DNA of 64,000 bases from Gynurincola endophyticus (GCF_003991195.1 NZ_RCWL01000001.1:186001-250000); one strand, 5' to 3'; positions 18,111 to 28,091 are shown, counted from the stretch's first letter. Program-made: numbers and translations. Notes: generated by a model not told the origin, from the sequence alone.

Positions 18111-19492
18111 AAATAAAGTATAAAATAACACTCCTCTTTACTTTATTGGTTACCGCAATTTTATTGCTGGTAAACTCTTTCATTTACTATGTGTCAAGCG
18201 AAGAACGTCAAACTCTTTTCAATAACCGGCTTAAAGGCCGGGCAAATAATGATGCACAGTTGTATTCTCTCTTTAAAGATTCCAGTGAATCGATTCTGAG
18301 AAAAATAGATGTATCCTCCATGTTGCATATGGTGGATAAATCTGTAGTGATTTACAACGAACGTGATGAAATTATTTATCAGTTTCACTCCGATCAGGAA
18401 TCAATTACCCAATTTTCAAAAAATCAGATAGAGCTGGCCAAAAAATATGGTGAGAACTATTTTGCTATTGGTGATCTTGATGCCCTTACTTATTATCATA
18501 CCGACACTTCGCATAAATTAGTAGTGGGAATTGCTGCTTATGACGAATATGGATATGACCGTTTAGCGCAACTCCGGAAAGTACTGATCACCACCCTCTT
18601 ATTTGGAGTATTTATTGCTGCTTTCGCAGGCCTGATCTTCTCCCGACAGCTGTTGGTTCCGCTCGCCAGTATTATCAGAACAGTAAGAAATATTTCTACG
18701 AATGATCTGAATAAACGAATTCCCGTAAAAGAACCGCAGGATGAGCTGGGCTTGTTGTCAAAAACGTTTAATGAACTGTTAGATAGTATCCAGCAATCGT
18801 TCAATATACAACGCCGTTTTATATCAAATGCTTCGCATGAGTTGTCAACACCATTAACCTCCATGAGCAGTCAGCTCGAAATTATTTTGCAGAAAGAGAG
18901 GAGCGACGAAGAATATAAACAGGTACTTCGCTCCCTTCAGGAAGATATTTTACACTTGCGCATGCTTACCAAAAGTCTTTTGGAAATGGCGAAAGCAGGT
19001 AGTCAGGGGTCTATTGAACTGGTGGAGGTCAGAATTGATGAAGTGCTTTTCAGAGTCATTGCCGATGTTCATAAAATAAACCCCTTATTCGAAGCTACTC
19101 TTGATTTTGGCGAATTGCCCGAAGATGAACAAGGCTTTTTAGTATTCGGAAACCCGGAACTTCTTTACAGCTCTTTCAAAAACCTTGTTGAAAATGCCTG
19201 TAAATATTCTAACGACCATCAGGCTTATGTAGTGTTAAATGCTTATAAAGACGGTTTATCCGTATCCATACAAAATAATGGGGATGTAATACCTGAGTCG
19301 GATATTGAAAACCTGTTTCAACCTTTTTACAGAAGAGAGGCTTCTATGAATATTAAAGGATTCGGATTAGGTCTTTCACTCACCAAAAGAATCATACGCC
19401 TGCACAAAGGGTATATTAAAGTAATTTCCAATACAGAAGAAGGTACCGTATTCACCGTAGAATTACCGAATACAGCTGCTTTTAATCGATAA
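18107..19492 (+). CDS. Membrane sensor histidine kinase (OmpR-type partner)
   Basis: A 461-residue kinase with two transmembrane helices (about 8-28 and 163-183) flanking a periplasmic sensor of about 135 residues. A HAMP domain (about 185-236) is followed by HisKA with His244 (NASHELSTPL) and HATPase_c (NLVENACKYS, GFGLGLSLTKR). It starts at TTG, overlapping the regulator stop by 3 nt, so the two are translationally coupled as a CusS/ArlS-like two-component system. The signal is unknown. Confidence 0.93.
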   Translation: MKIKYKITLLFTLLVTAILLLVNSFIYYVSSEERQTLFNNRLKGRANNDAQLYSLFKDSSESILRKIDVSSMLHMVDKSVVIYNERDEIIYQFHSDQESITQFSKNQIELAKKYGENYFAIGDLDALTYYHTDTSHKLVVGIAAYDEYGYDRLAQLRKVLITTLLFGVFIAAFAGLIFSRQLLVPLASIIRTVRNISTNDLNKRIPVKEPQDELGLLSKTFNELLDSIQQSFNIQRRFISNASHELSTPLTSMSSQLEIILQKERSDEEYKQVLRSLQEDILHLRMLTKSLLEMAKAGSQGSIELVEVRIDEVLFRVIADVHKINPLFEATLDFGELPEDEQGFLVFGNPELLYSSFKNLVENACKYSNDHQAYVVLNAYKDGLSVSIQNNGDVIPESDIENLFQPFYRREASMNIKGFGLGLSLTKRIIRLHKGYIKVISNTEEGTVFTVELPNTAAFNR

Positions 19493-19521
19493 TTTTCTAA
19501 GGAATTTTGCCATTTATGATG

Positions 19522-19529
19522 CATATTTG
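19522..19529 (+). promoter_or_regulatory. Degenerate -7 box (CATATTTG), probably leaderless
   Basis: Seven of the eight positions fit TAnnTTTG (C for the first T). It ends 5 nt before the ATG at 19535, the same spacing as the exact boxes at 4416 and 33253. Confidence 0.45.
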
Positions 19530-19534
19530 TGATT

Positions 19535-21166
19535 ATGGGTAATAGCTTGTTAACTCGAATAATCATCTTGTGTTTGATGTGTCTGGTGGGGAGGAATGGT
19601 TATGCACAGTCATTGAGCACTGTTCAACAAGCTTTGTATTACGAAAACTACCAAAAAGCCAATCAATTGGCAGCAGAGCAGGTGCTGCAAAAAATCGGAA
19701 TAGGTAAATCATTATTCTGGCAAAGTTTTGCTGCACTTGAAACGGGTGATTCCGCTCTGATCAGATTGAACATTGACCGTGCACAGTCGAATCTTACTCC
19801 CGGTCCAAAATGGGATCCATACCTCTCTGTAATACCTGTTTTTTATTATATTTTTCAAAACCAGGGCGATAAGGCAAAAAAGTTATCAGACAGCGTACTG
19901 AAAGCGACTGATTTTAAGGATCCGGAATTCATCCAATCAATTGCGGCGTTGATGGTGTCGCATCCGAATCATCAGGCACAATATGCTTTGAATGTATTGG
20001 AGCGGATTCCGTTGAAAAAGCGAAATACAGCTTTTTATTATCAGATTCAGGGAGATGCATACCGACGCCTTATTCAAGGGGGAAATGCTGTTACAGCCTA
20101 TCAAAAAGCCATTCAACTGCAACCCGATTTTGCAAAAGCTTATACTTCGATAGCCCGCATCTATCAAACGCAGGCAAATCATGCCCTTGCGATTCAATGG
20201 CTCGAAAAAGCAATCGAACAAGATTCTTTATATGGCCCTGCTTACTTTGAATTATTTTACTCTTCTTATTACTCACAACCTTCAAAGGCGAAAGAATATT
20301 TAGAAAAATTCGTAGCACTCAGCGAACTGAGCCTGGCACAGTTGTATATGCAGATGGATTTCTATTTTATGCAACGCCAATACAAGGATGCAATTGATGT
20401 GGCAGAACAGATTTTAAGCCGCCGTAATTTACAGATCGCTCCTCGTGTACATAAGTTAAAAGCTTATGCTTTTGCGGCACTTAAAGATTCTACGGCAGCT
20501 TTAAAAAACATGGAAACTTACTTCTATGTGCAAAGCGAGCCAGAATTAATAGCAAAGGATTATCAATTCTATAGTAAGCTTTTATTGTCGCAAAAAGAAA
20601 CCGATCGATCGGTACTATCTGCTACAAATGAAAAAGCATTATTGTATGCAGCCGATTTTATTGATTCTGCGAATGCATACCACGCTTTGTTACAGCTCGC
20701 CATTCAGGAAAAGAAAAATGATGATGTCATAGGGTATGCCGAAAAGCTCGGTGCATTAACCGGAGGAAATATGGCCGCTATTGATTTATACCATTGGGGA
20801 ATGGCTTATTATCAGAAAGAAATGTATCATCAAAGTGATAGTGTATTTACCCTCTACACAAAGAGATATCCTAATGAAGTATACGGATGGTTATGGAAGG
20901 CCAGATCACTGTCACATGAACCTGATCAGATGTATGAAGCGGCTACTATCTATGCCTATAAAATGGTAATTGAGTTGGGAGAAAAACAATTGTCTCGCTT
21001 TGAAAATGTAGTGATTCAATCGCATGGATATGTAGGGGCATATTATGCGAACTTTCTGAAAAATTATGACGAAGCTTTAAAGCATTTTCAGGCTATTCTG
21101 AAAATAGACCCTCTCCATTATGATGCTCAGCAGTATGTTGATTTATTACTCGAGTGGACCAGATAA
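19535..21166 (+). CDS. Secreted TPR-repeat protein
   Basis: A 543-residue protein with an N-terminal signal peptide (hydrophobic 9-19, cleavage near GYAQ-SL) and TPR-like helical pairs, clearest at about 168-230 (AVTAYQKAIQLQPDFAKAY, then AIQWLEKAIEQDS) and at the C-terminus (ALKHFQAILKIDPLHYDA). It is probably a periplasmic scaffold; no catalytic motif is seen. I start at ATG 19535; the GTG two codons earlier overlaps a TATTTG promoter-like box. It follows the kinase gene by 42 nt but has its own putative promoter. Confidence 0.8.
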   Translation: MGNSLLTRIIILCLMCLVGRNGYAQSLSTVQQALYYENYQKANQLAAEQVLQKIGIGKSLFWQSFAALETGDSALIRLNIDRAQSNLTPGPKWDPYLSVIPVFYYIFQNQGDKAKKLSDSVLKATDFKDPEFIQSIAALMVSHPNHQAQYALNVLERIPLKKRNTAFYYQIQGDAYRRLIQGGNAVTAYQKAIQLQPDFAKAYTSIARIYQTQANHALAIQWLEKAIEQDSLYGPAYFELFYSSYYSQPSKAKEYLEKFVALSELSLAQLYMQMDFYFMQRQYKDAIDVAEQILSRRNLQIAPRVHKLKAYAFAALKDSTAALKNMETYFYVQSEPELIAKDYQFYSKLLLSQKETDRSVLSATNEKALLYAADFIDSANAYHALLQLAIQEKKNDDVIGYAEKLGALTGGNMAAIDLYHWGMAYYQKEMYHQSDSVFTLYTKRYPNEVYGWLWKARSLSHEPDQMYEAATIYAYKMVIELGEKQLSRFENVVIQSHGYVGAYYANFLKNYDEALKHFQAILKIDPLHYDAQQYVDLLLEWTR

Positions 21167-21167
21167 A

Positions 21168-21845
21168 TTATTTGTCAAAAAAGATTTCTTCAAATTTATT
21201 GTTGTTATCATCTATAAATTGCTGAATGCGTTCGCATATTACCTGTGGTTCTATCCAGCTGTTTTGATCGGCATCCGGCATAGCATTTATATTTGCCTCG
21301 GTTTTAATCGTAGTGGGTTTTATTAATGCAATGCGTATGCCTTCTAACGCTGAATCGGCCCGGAGGGTCAATGCGAGGTGATTTATCAGTGTTTTGGTGG
21401 CGGTATAGGAAAAGGTATGGCTAAATCTTTTCGGTTGATCTGTAGCAGCTGCGCTGGTGAAAATGAAGCACCCGGACTGCTGTTGTATGAAATATGGAAT
21501 ACAGTATTTGGTAATAAAAACCGTGCTCAAGTAGTTTTGATCTAAAAGCTTATTGAACGTATCAAAGTCAAAGTTTTGTATAGAGTTCATATCAAAGCCA
21601 CCGTTAAAAAAAACGGCAGCTTTAATGGGATATTTTTTTTGGGAGATTTTTCTAAATAAATCTTCGCAATTTTTGTCATCAAAAACAGGAACCTGAAAAT
21701 AATCGGTGCAAAGTGATTCAATATGCTGAATGTTTTCAGGATTTTTTCTTCCCACACCGATCACTCCATAGCTGGCTTTCAAAAAATAAGCAGCAGCTGC
21801 GCTTCCCACAGCTCCGGTAATTCCTGTAATGAGAATATATTTCAT
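21168..21845 (-). CDS. Short-chain dehydrogenase/reductase (SDR) family protein
   Basis: A 225-residue NAD(P)-dependent oxidoreductase of the classical SDR fold. The glycine motif TGITGAVG (about 8-15), an NGG segment in place of NNAG, the catalytic Ser in TSAAA and the YxxxK pair (YTATK) are visible. I start at ATG 21845, 8 nt after the acyl-CoA synthetase stop; the longer frame would overlap that gene. The two form an operon. The substrate cannot be told. Confidence 0.85.
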   Translation of the reverse strand: MKYILITGITGAVGSAAAAYFLKASYGVIGVGRKNPENIQHIESLCTDYFQVPVFDDKNCEDLFRKISQKKYPIKAAVFFNGGFDMNSIQNFDFDTFNKLLDQNYLSTVFITKYCIPYFIQQQSGCFIFTSAAATDQPKRFSHTFSYTATKTLINHLALTLRADSALEGIRIALIKPTTIKTEANINAMPDADQNSWIEPQVICERIQQFIDDNNNKFEEIFFDK

Positions 21846-21852
21846 AAAATTT

Positions 21853-23673
21853 CTATTCGTACATGCTTTCAATCACCTCATTGAATTTTTCCATTACCAC
21901 TTTTCTTTTTAAGCTAAGTTTAGGAGTTAATTCGCCTGTGTCAATACTCCATTCTTTCGAACAAAGTTTAAATTTCTTGATTTGTTCAACGTGATTAAAG
22001 AATTCATTGTATTTGTCAACTGCCTTCTGGTATTGTTCTAATACTCTCGGATCCTTAATAAGGGCTTCATTTGTAGTATATTCTACATTGTTTCTCTTTG
22101 CCCAATCAATCAGATTAGGAAATGCAGGAACAATCAGGGCACTTACGAATTTTTTTCCGGCTCCGATAACCATTATCTGCTCAATAAATACAGATTCTTT
22201 GAATTTATTTTCAATTGGAAGCGGTGCCACATATTTTCCACCGGATGTTTTGAACATTTCTTTTTTGCGATCGGTAATTTTCAGGAATCTTCCTTCTACA
22301 ATTGTTCCGATATCGCCCGTATGATACCATCCGTCAATAATTGCTTCTGCAGTGAGGTCAGGACGTTTATAATACCCCAGCATCACATTATCGCCTTTAC
22401 AGAGGATTTCCCCGTCTTCTGCTATCTTCACCTGAACGCCGTCAATTACCGGCCCGACAGTACCGAAATAGCGATCTTCAACGTTGTATCTGTTTACACT
22501 GATAACCGGTGATGTTTCAGTTAAACCGTAACCTTCGAGAATTGGAATTTTAGCAGCAGTAAAAATTCTGATTAAGCGCACCTGACAGGCAGCACCTCCG
22601 GATACGATTGCCAGAACATTATTTCCCAGTGCTTCTCTCCATTTGCTGAAAATTAGTTTATTGGCAATTTTCAACTGAAAATTATACCACCAACCCTGAT
22701 TTTTATTGATCTCATAGTTACTGGCCAATTCATGTGCCCAAAAGAAAAGTCTTTTCTTAATACCTTTCAGATCAGCGCCTTTTGCCATAATCTTTTCATA
22801 TACTTTTTCCAGTAATCTTGGCACGGTTGAGAATAGAGTGGGCTGAACTTCACGAAGGTTGTCGGCGATGGTTTCCATGCTTTCTGCATAGTAAATGGCC
22901 GTTCCTTTGTATAAGTGATAATAAGTAATCATTTTCTCAAAAATGTGATTGAGTGGTAAGAAACTCAATGCACGCATGTTTTCGAAAGGCGGCAAACAGC
23001 TAAATGATGCCAGTACATTACTTAAAATGTTTTTATGGGTGAGCATTACGCCTTTGGGTGTTCCGGTAGTGCCTGAAGTATACAGTACTGTTGCAAGATC
23101 TTCCGATTTGATGGTAGCGGCAATTTCTTCGATAGATTTAATTGCATTTTCATCTGCTAATTCCAGTAGTTCGCCCCAGTTGTTGGCACCTTCTACATTT
23201 TCAAAGGTGTAAATATGCTGTACAGAGTTGATTTGGTCTTTTATTGAATGAACCTTATCGAAAAGTTCTTTATCGTTCACAAAGATGGCTTTAGCGCTCG
23301 AATCATTTAAAATGAAGGCTAATTCATTTACATTAATCGTTGGATAAATCGGAATTAAAATCGCTCCCAGCTTTTGCACTGCCAGATCGAGTATTACCCA
23401 TTCAGGACGGTTTTTACAAATGATAGCAATCTTATCACGTCCTTCAATTGACATGTCACCAGGACCTAATCCAAGTTTGAATAGCCCTGCGCTCAGCTGG
23501 TTCACCAGTGTGTTCACCATCTGTGTGCTATAGGTCTTCCAGCTCCCGTTTTCTTTGCCCGCAAGCATATCGTTAATGGGAGTGCGATTTAAATGATATT
23601 CAATACAGTCAAAAAGTCTTTTCGGTTCGGTCATGACAATCGTTTTAATACTGGGTTGAGAATATTCACTCAT
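21853..23673 (-). CDS. Long-chain fatty acid-CoA ligase (AMP-binding)
   Basis: A 606-residue adenylate-forming enzyme that activates fatty acids to acyl-CoA. Seen: the P-loop-like motif YTSGTTGTPKGV (about 197-208), GYGLTETSP (about 380), the hinge DRKKEMFKTSGGKYVAP (about 476-492) and the basic C-terminal tail. The last motif places it in the FAA1-like long-chain group common in Bacteroidota. It is probably peripheral to the inner membrane, and is transcribed with the SDR gene downstream. Confidence 0.93.
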   Translation of the reverse strand: MSEYSQPSIKTIVMTEPKRLFDCIEYHLNRTPINDMLAGKENGSWKTYSTQMVNTLVNQLSAGLFKLGLGPGDMSIEGRDKIAIICKNRPEWVILDLAVQKLGAILIPIYPTINVNELAFILNDSSAKAIFVNDKELFDKVHSIKDQINSVQHIYTFENVEGANNWGELLELADENAIKSIEEIAATIKSEDLATVLYTSGTTGTPKGVMLTHKNILSNVLASFSCLPPFENMRALSFLPLNHIFEKMITYYHLYKGTAIYYAESMETIADNLREVQPTLFSTVPRLLEKVYEKIMAKGADLKGIKKRLFFWAHELASNYEINKNQGWWYNFQLKIANKLIFSKWREALGNNVLAIVSGGAACQVRLIRIFTAAKIPILEGYGLTETSPVISVNRYNVEDRYFGTVGPVIDGVQVKIAEDGEILCKGDNVMLGYYKRPDLTAEAIIDGWYHTGDIGTIVEGRFLKITDRKKEMFKTSGGKYVAPLPIENKFKESVFIEQIMVIGAGKKFVSALIVPAFPNLIDWAKRNNVEYTTNEALIKDPRVLEQYQKAVDKYNEFFNHVEQIKKFKLCSKEWSIDTGELTPKLSLKRKVVMEKFNEVIESMYE

Positions 23674-23752
23674 GAATTTAATAAAATAGTTCTAAATAAA
23701 AAAGCTATGAATGCATAAACGCATCATAGCTCGAAAAATTCTATCAGAAGTG

Positions 23753-24769
23753 TTATTTTATCTTTGTTTGATAATATTGGTCTGCCGGAACTTTGTATAC
23801 CCGTCCTCTCTGATACTCTTCGAATTGCTGAAGTTTAGAGGTGTTAGATTTTTTCCAGCTTTCAAAATCTGCAGCAGATACGGTTTCTCCGAAAAGCCAC
23901 TGATTATAAGCTTCAAAATTACCTTCTTTCACAAGTTGTTGCTGATACTGGAATAACCGGTAAGGCATTTTTTCAGCATAAAGCGCCTGCCAGTTTTCTG
24001 CAATCTTTTGCCTCATTGCAATGAGCGATGTTGTATTAACAGCCTGATTATTGTTTGTATGGGCAAAGTTTGCCATTTCATCGAGGAATGTCTTTACAAA
24101 TTCGTTTTTTGTATTCTGGTCTTTGTAAATATCCGGTAGTGTATAAAATTTCTTATAACTGCTTAATAGTACTGATTTTATTTCGGCAGTTCTTCTGGAA
24201 TAACTCTCCAGATTTAAAAAAGTTTCACCATAGAGAATCGACCAGACTTTATCTTTTGAATTAACATAATACTTTGCTGCATTATAATAATTACCAGAGT
24301 AATTAGGGTCTGACTGGATACCGGCCTCCCATTGTTTAATGGCGTTGGTAGGCTGATTGTTGGCAAATAGCATCTCTCCATACTCGTTATACAGCACACC
24401 GCTGTTAGGAAATTTCTTCAGGGCAGTTTTATACATTTTTTCTGCCTTTTTGAATTCGTCCAGCGATTTATATACCATACCCAATAGCTGATAGGCGTGT
24501 TCATCAGCTGAACCTTTATCTATCAAAGGTGCAATGGTCTGGTAGGCATTTACGTAGTCGTTTCTTAAAATGTATGTAAAGCAGAGGTCTTTAATTGCCG
24601 GGGCAAAGTCGGGATTATCTTTGATTATTTTATTGAAACCGGCAACTGCGTTCGAAAAATCACCTTGCATCATGAAAGCTCGTGCGCTCTCGTATTGATT
24701 GTCAATAGAAGTTTGGGCATTGCTTAACAAGCCCAAACTTAAAGATATAATTACGAATATTTTTCTCAT
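23753..24769 (-). CDS. Secreted TPR-repeat protein
   Basis: A 338-residue protein with a signal peptide (hydrophobic 5-16, cleavage near SNAQ-TS) and several TPR-like units between about 25 and 165 (SARAFMMQGDFSNAVAGF, AEKMYKTALKKFPNSGVLYNEYGEML). The second half is helical without a known motif. I start at ATG 24769, since an exact -7 box ends 6 nt upstream; the three extra residues of the longer frame overlap that spacer. Confidence 0.8.
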   Translation of the reverse strand: MRKIFVIISLSLGLLSNAQTSIDNQYESARAFMMQGDFSNAVAGFNKIIKDNPDFAPAIKDLCFTYILRNDYVNAYQTIAPLIDKGSADEHAYQLLGMVYKSLDEFKKAEKMYKTALKKFPNSGVLYNEYGEMLFANNQPTNAIKQWEAGIQSDPNYSGNYYNAAKYYVNSKDKVWSILYGETFLNLESYSRRTAEIKSVLLSSYKKFYTLPDIYKDQNTKNEFVKTFLDEMANFAHTNNNQAVNTTSLIAMRQKIAENWQALYAEKMPYRLFQYQQQLVKEGNFEAYNQWLFGETVSAADFESWKKSNTSKLQQFEEYQRGRVYKVPADQYYQTKIK

Positions 24770-24775
24770 ACCCTT

Positions 24776-24783
24776 CAAAGTTA
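24776..24783 (-). promoter_or_regulatory. -7 box (TAACTTTG), leaderless promoter
   Basis: Exact TAnnTTTG match 6 nt before the ATG at 24769. Confidence 0.7.
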
Positions 24784-24823
24784 AATGAATATAGCTCTAC
24801 GTGGGTTATGGGGAATGTTAAAG

Positions 24824-26056
24824 TTATTCGTAGATAAGATGGGTCAGCAGACCGTCTCTTAGCTTAGGTTCAAACCAGGTACTTTTCGGTGGCATTACGT
24901 TTCCGCTATCAGCAATGTCGAATAATTGTTCAATGCTTACGGGGTGTAAGCTGAAAGCAACTGCCATTTCACCGCTGTTTACTCTCTTTTCCAATTCTTT
25001 TACACCTCTGATACCACCTACAAAATCAATTCTTGAATCTGTGCGTTGATCTTTAATTCCCAGAACTTTATCTAAGATCAGATTTGTTAAGATCGTTACG
25101 TCTAAAATTCCGATAGGATCATTCGTGTACTTTCCGGCTTTGGTTGTTAATTGATACCATTTACCATCAAGATACATTCCAAACTCGTGCAGGTTGGCCG
25201 GAGAAACTGCTGCTTTTGCCTCAGCTACTTCAAAATCTTCCTGAAGTGCGGCTTTTAATTCATCTGCGCTTAAACCGTTTAAGTCTTTTACTACACGATT
25301 GTAATCTAAGATATGTAATTGGTTTGAAGGAAACAATGTAGTTAAGAAATAATCTGCTGAAGGGGTAGCTTCGCTTCCTAATGTTTTTCTAACCTTTGCT
25401 GCAGATGCTGCACGGTGGTGGCCGTCAGCGATATATGTGCAAGGTACTTTTGTTTTGAATAGTTGCTCAATAACAGCAATAACGGTATCGTCGTTTACAA
25501 TCCAGATGGTATGTTGAATAGAATCATCAGCTGTGAAATCGTAATCAGGCACATGTTGCCCCTTCCAGTTTTCGATAACTGTATCTATTTCATCAACATT
25601 TTTATAAGCAAGAAAGACATTGCCGGTCTGAGCTCCGGTGATTTTGATGTGGTTGATTCTGTCTTGTTCTTTTTGAGGTCTTGTAAACTCGTGTTTTTTT
25701 ATAATGTCGTTTTCGTAGTCATCAACAGAGCTGCCTGCTACCAGGCCGGTCTGACTTCTACCGTTCATGATTAAACGATAAATGTAAAAGCAAGGTTTGT
25801 TTTCTTTAGAAAGAACTCCATTGTCTCTGAAAATCTGAATGTTTTCTTTAGCTTTTTCATACACTTTAGAAGTATGTATGTCAACAGACGGATCTAAATC
25901 AACTTCAGATTTAGTGATATGCAAAAATGAATATGGGTTATTGGCCACTTCTTCTCTTGCTTCGGCGCTGTTTAATACGTCGTAAGGTCGTGATGCAACT
26001 TTCGGAGCCAACTCTTTAGTTGGGCGTAATGCCTTAAATGGAACAATTGTCGTCAT
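24824..26056 (-). CDS. DUF1015 family protein
   Basis: A 410-residue cytoplasmic protein of the DUF1015 family (SpoU-associated in some genomes), function unknown. The family signatures PFKALRPTKELAPKVASRPYDVL at the start and YIADGHHRAASA (about 225-236) are clear. The repeated presence of this family next to serC in Bacteroidota suggests a link to serine or one-carbon metabolism, which is inference. I start at ATG 26056, 13 nt after the serC stop; the longer frame would overlap serC. Confidence 0.9.
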   Translation of the reverse strand: MTTIVPFKALRPTKELAPKVASRPYDVLNSAEAREEVANNPYSFLHITKSEVDLDPSVDIHTSKVYEKAKENIQIFRDNGVLSKENKPCFYIYRLIMNGRSQTGLVAGSSVDDYENDIIKKHEFTRPQKEQDRINHIKITGAQTGNVFLAYKNVDEIDTVIENWKGQHVPDYDFTADDSIQHTIWIVNDDTVIAVIEQLFKTKVPCTYIADGHHRAASAAKVRKTLGSEATPSADYFLTTLFPSNQLHILDYNRVVKDLNGLSADELKAALQEDFEVAEAKAAVSPANLHEFGMYLDGKWYQLTTKAGKYTNDPIGILDVTILTNLILDKVLGIKDQRTDSRIDFVGGIRGVKELEKRVNSGEMAVAFSLHPVSIEQLFDIADSGNVMPPKSTWFEPKLRDGLLTHLIYE

Positions 26057-26069
26057 CTTTCTATATTTT

Positions 26070-27152
26070 TTAGCCTTTTCTTTGAGCAAAGTTTTTTATG
26101 AAATCACTGAATATTTTTACGCTTTCTAACGGCATTGCGTTATAAATTGAAGCTCTGAATCCTCCCACTGAACGATGACCTTTTACACCGATAAAGTTTT
26201 CTTCTTTACACACTTTTAAAAATTCTTTTTCCAGTTCTTCGCTTTCAGCGGTGAAAGATACGTTCATGAGACTTCTGTCTTCTTTTACCGCTGTTCCTTT
26301 AAAAATACCGGAATTATCAATTGCCTGATACAATAGGCCGGCTTTTTCTTCATTGATTTTTTCAATAGCGGTTACTCCTCCTTGTTTTTTTAGCCAGCGT
26401 AGTGTTAATAAACAAACATAGATAGCGAACACGGGTGGTGTGTTTAACATTGAACCGTTGGCTATATGTTGTTGATAATCCAGCATAGTAGGAATTGTTC
26501 TTTCTACACTGCCCAGGATCTCTTTTTTTATAATTACCATTGTTACGCCTGCGGCTCCTATATTTTTTTGAGCACCGGCATAAATTAAATCGAACTTTCT
26601 AAAATCGAGACACTTACTCAGTATATCACTACTCATATCTGCTACCAACGGAATACCGGCTTCGTACACGGGAGAATAATCATGCCACTGTGTTCCGTAG
26701 ATAGTATTGTTAGAAGTAATATGTAAGTATTTTGCTGTTTTAGCAGTAATGAATTCTTTTGGAATATAATTGTAGTTTTTCTCTTTTGAACTTGCAATTA
26801 CATCTACTTTTCCAAAGTTTTTGGCTTCCTTGATTGCTTTCGATGCCCATACTCCGGTATCAAGATAAGTGGCCATTTCCTGCTCACCCAAAAGATTCAT
26901 CGGAACCTGTAAAAATTGAGTGGAAGCACCGCCGTGTAAGAACAGTACTTCGTGTTCATCGCCAAGCCCCATCAGTTCCTTCACTAAATTTCTGGCTTCT
27001 TCAAGTACCGATTCAAAAGTTGGTGTTCTGTGTCCTAATTCAAGAATAGACAATCCTGTTCCTTCATAATCAAGAATTGCTGCGCTTGCCTGTTGAAAAA
27101 CCTCCCGGGGTAAAATGCTGGGTCCAGCATTGAAATTATGTACTGTTTTCAC
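26070..27152 (-). CDS. serC: Phosphoserine aminotransferase SerC
   Basis: A 360-residue PLP enzyme of serine biosynthesis (3-phosphohydroxypyruvate plus glutamate to phosphoserine) that also acts in pyridoxal phosphate synthesis. Seen: NFNAGPSILP at the start, HGGASTQF (about 76-83), the PLP Lys in YAGAQKNIGAAG and the C-terminal GHRSVGGFRASIYNA. I start it at GTG 27152 (VKTVHNFNAGP), because family members begin there and the longer frame overlaps the promoter. No serA lies next to it in this window. Confidence 0.95.
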   Translation of the reverse strand: MKTVHNFNAGPSILPREVFQQASAAILDYEGTGLSILELGHRTPTFESVLEEARNLVKELMGLGDEHEVLFLHGGASTQFLQVPMNLLGEQEMATYLDTGVWASKAIKEAKNFGKVDVIASSKEKNYNYIPKEFITAKTAKYLHITSNNTIYGTQWHDYSPVYEAGIPLVADMSSDILSKCLDFRKFDLIYAGAQKNIGAAGVTMVIIKKEILGSVERTIPTMLDYQQHIANGSMLNTPPVFAIYVCLLTLRWLKKQGGVTAIEKINEEKAGLLYQAIDNSGIFKGTAVKEDRSLMNVSFTAESEELEKEFLKVCKEENFIGVKGHRSVGGFRASIYNAMPLESVKIFSDFIKNFAQRKG

Positions 27153-27182
27153 ACGATTTAATTTGAAACTAAATAAGGCTAA

Positions 27183-27190
27183 CAAAGTTA
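27183..27190 (-). promoter_or_regulatory. -7 box (TAACTTTG) for serC
   Basis: Exact TAnnTTTG match 30 nt before the GTG at 27152, just after the stop of the upstream zinc hydrolase gene. Confidence 0.65.
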
Positions 27191-27194
27191 ACTT

Positions 27195-28091
27195 TTATTC
27201 ATTGATTCTGAACAGCTTCTTTTTATTGCCGGAATTGCCGTCTGAATGCTTTAAAGTAGGTTCTGCTGCCATTATTCACGCTGTATATCAAATACTTGCC
27301 GTAGCATGTATGGCCGCCGTCATTCTTCTTTCTACCAGATGGTTCTGTAAAGAATTGAACTCCTGCATATAATCATCACGATAATTCCAATGCCATTTTC
27401 CTTCTTCTTTACTAAATCCTTTATGGTGGCGATATTTGATTTTCAGTGAGCTGTCTATACTGAAAATAAGCGGTAAAAAAGAATGGCTTTCACTGACGAA
27501 GTTTCAGGTATAGCGATTCAGGTTTTTAATGATGATAGCAGGAGGGGCCAGTGGCTTTCAGTTTTTACGGCGAAGATGTTTTACTAAGGCTGTTTCTCAG
27601 AAGCCATGAATGCCTCTTTGATTGGTTTTCTGACCGTCATAGTTAGAGCTGGTATGTAAGGGTACGTGCAAATCGGCAATGTAATGCCCCAATTCTCCTG
27701 CGATTCGTACGATTCGCGTATGATCCTGTTTGGCCATTGCATTCACTAATGCCCAAAACTGGTCTTGTATATTCCACGGTCCGATTCCATGTAGTTGAAC
27801 AAAGTGCTCATTGATGCGGGCGGTTATTTGTGCGTAGGAGCTGTTGAACGGTGACATTGAATCAGGATACATATCCAGATCTATAAAATGTCTGGCAGCT
27901 TCACCCGGCACAACATATCTGCGTTGATCCGGTTTTACTGCAAACTTTATAATAGAACGTTTGTGTTGAAGAAAGTACGATTGTAATGGTTCTGGTAAAC
28001 AGTAAATTGCTTGCAGGTTGATTCATTGATGACCAATAAATCCCCAGCTGCACAATGTATACCACAGGAATAAGAAAAGTATAACTCGCAT
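27195..28091 (-). CDS. S1/P1 nuclease / zinc phospholipase C-like secreted protein with six in-frame TGA codons
   Basis: One continuous frame of 298 codons from ATG 28091 to TAA 27195, full family length, interrupted only by TGA at codons 23, 165, 178, 196, 268 and 272. A signal peptide (1-15) would leave Trp16 as N-terminus with His21 five residues on, the Trp1/His6 zinc pattern of the family. The other ligands are intact in RHFIDLD, LGHYIADLHVPLH and SESH. Four TGAs fall at conserved Trp sites (HGF-x-E, x-NFVSESH, SI-x-YTA-x-IMAAEP). Six other Trp codons are TGG. A standard annotation would call it a pseudogene; I think UGA is read as Trp. The 104-residue piece at 27597-27911 is not a separate gene. 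Confidence 0.8.

Noticed and set aside
27195-28091. Ordinary pseudogene through frameshifts
   Set aside because: I followed the frame from ATG 28091 to TAA 27195 line by line and found no shift; only TGA codons break it. A nonsense-only pseudogene remains possible and is stated as the alternative.
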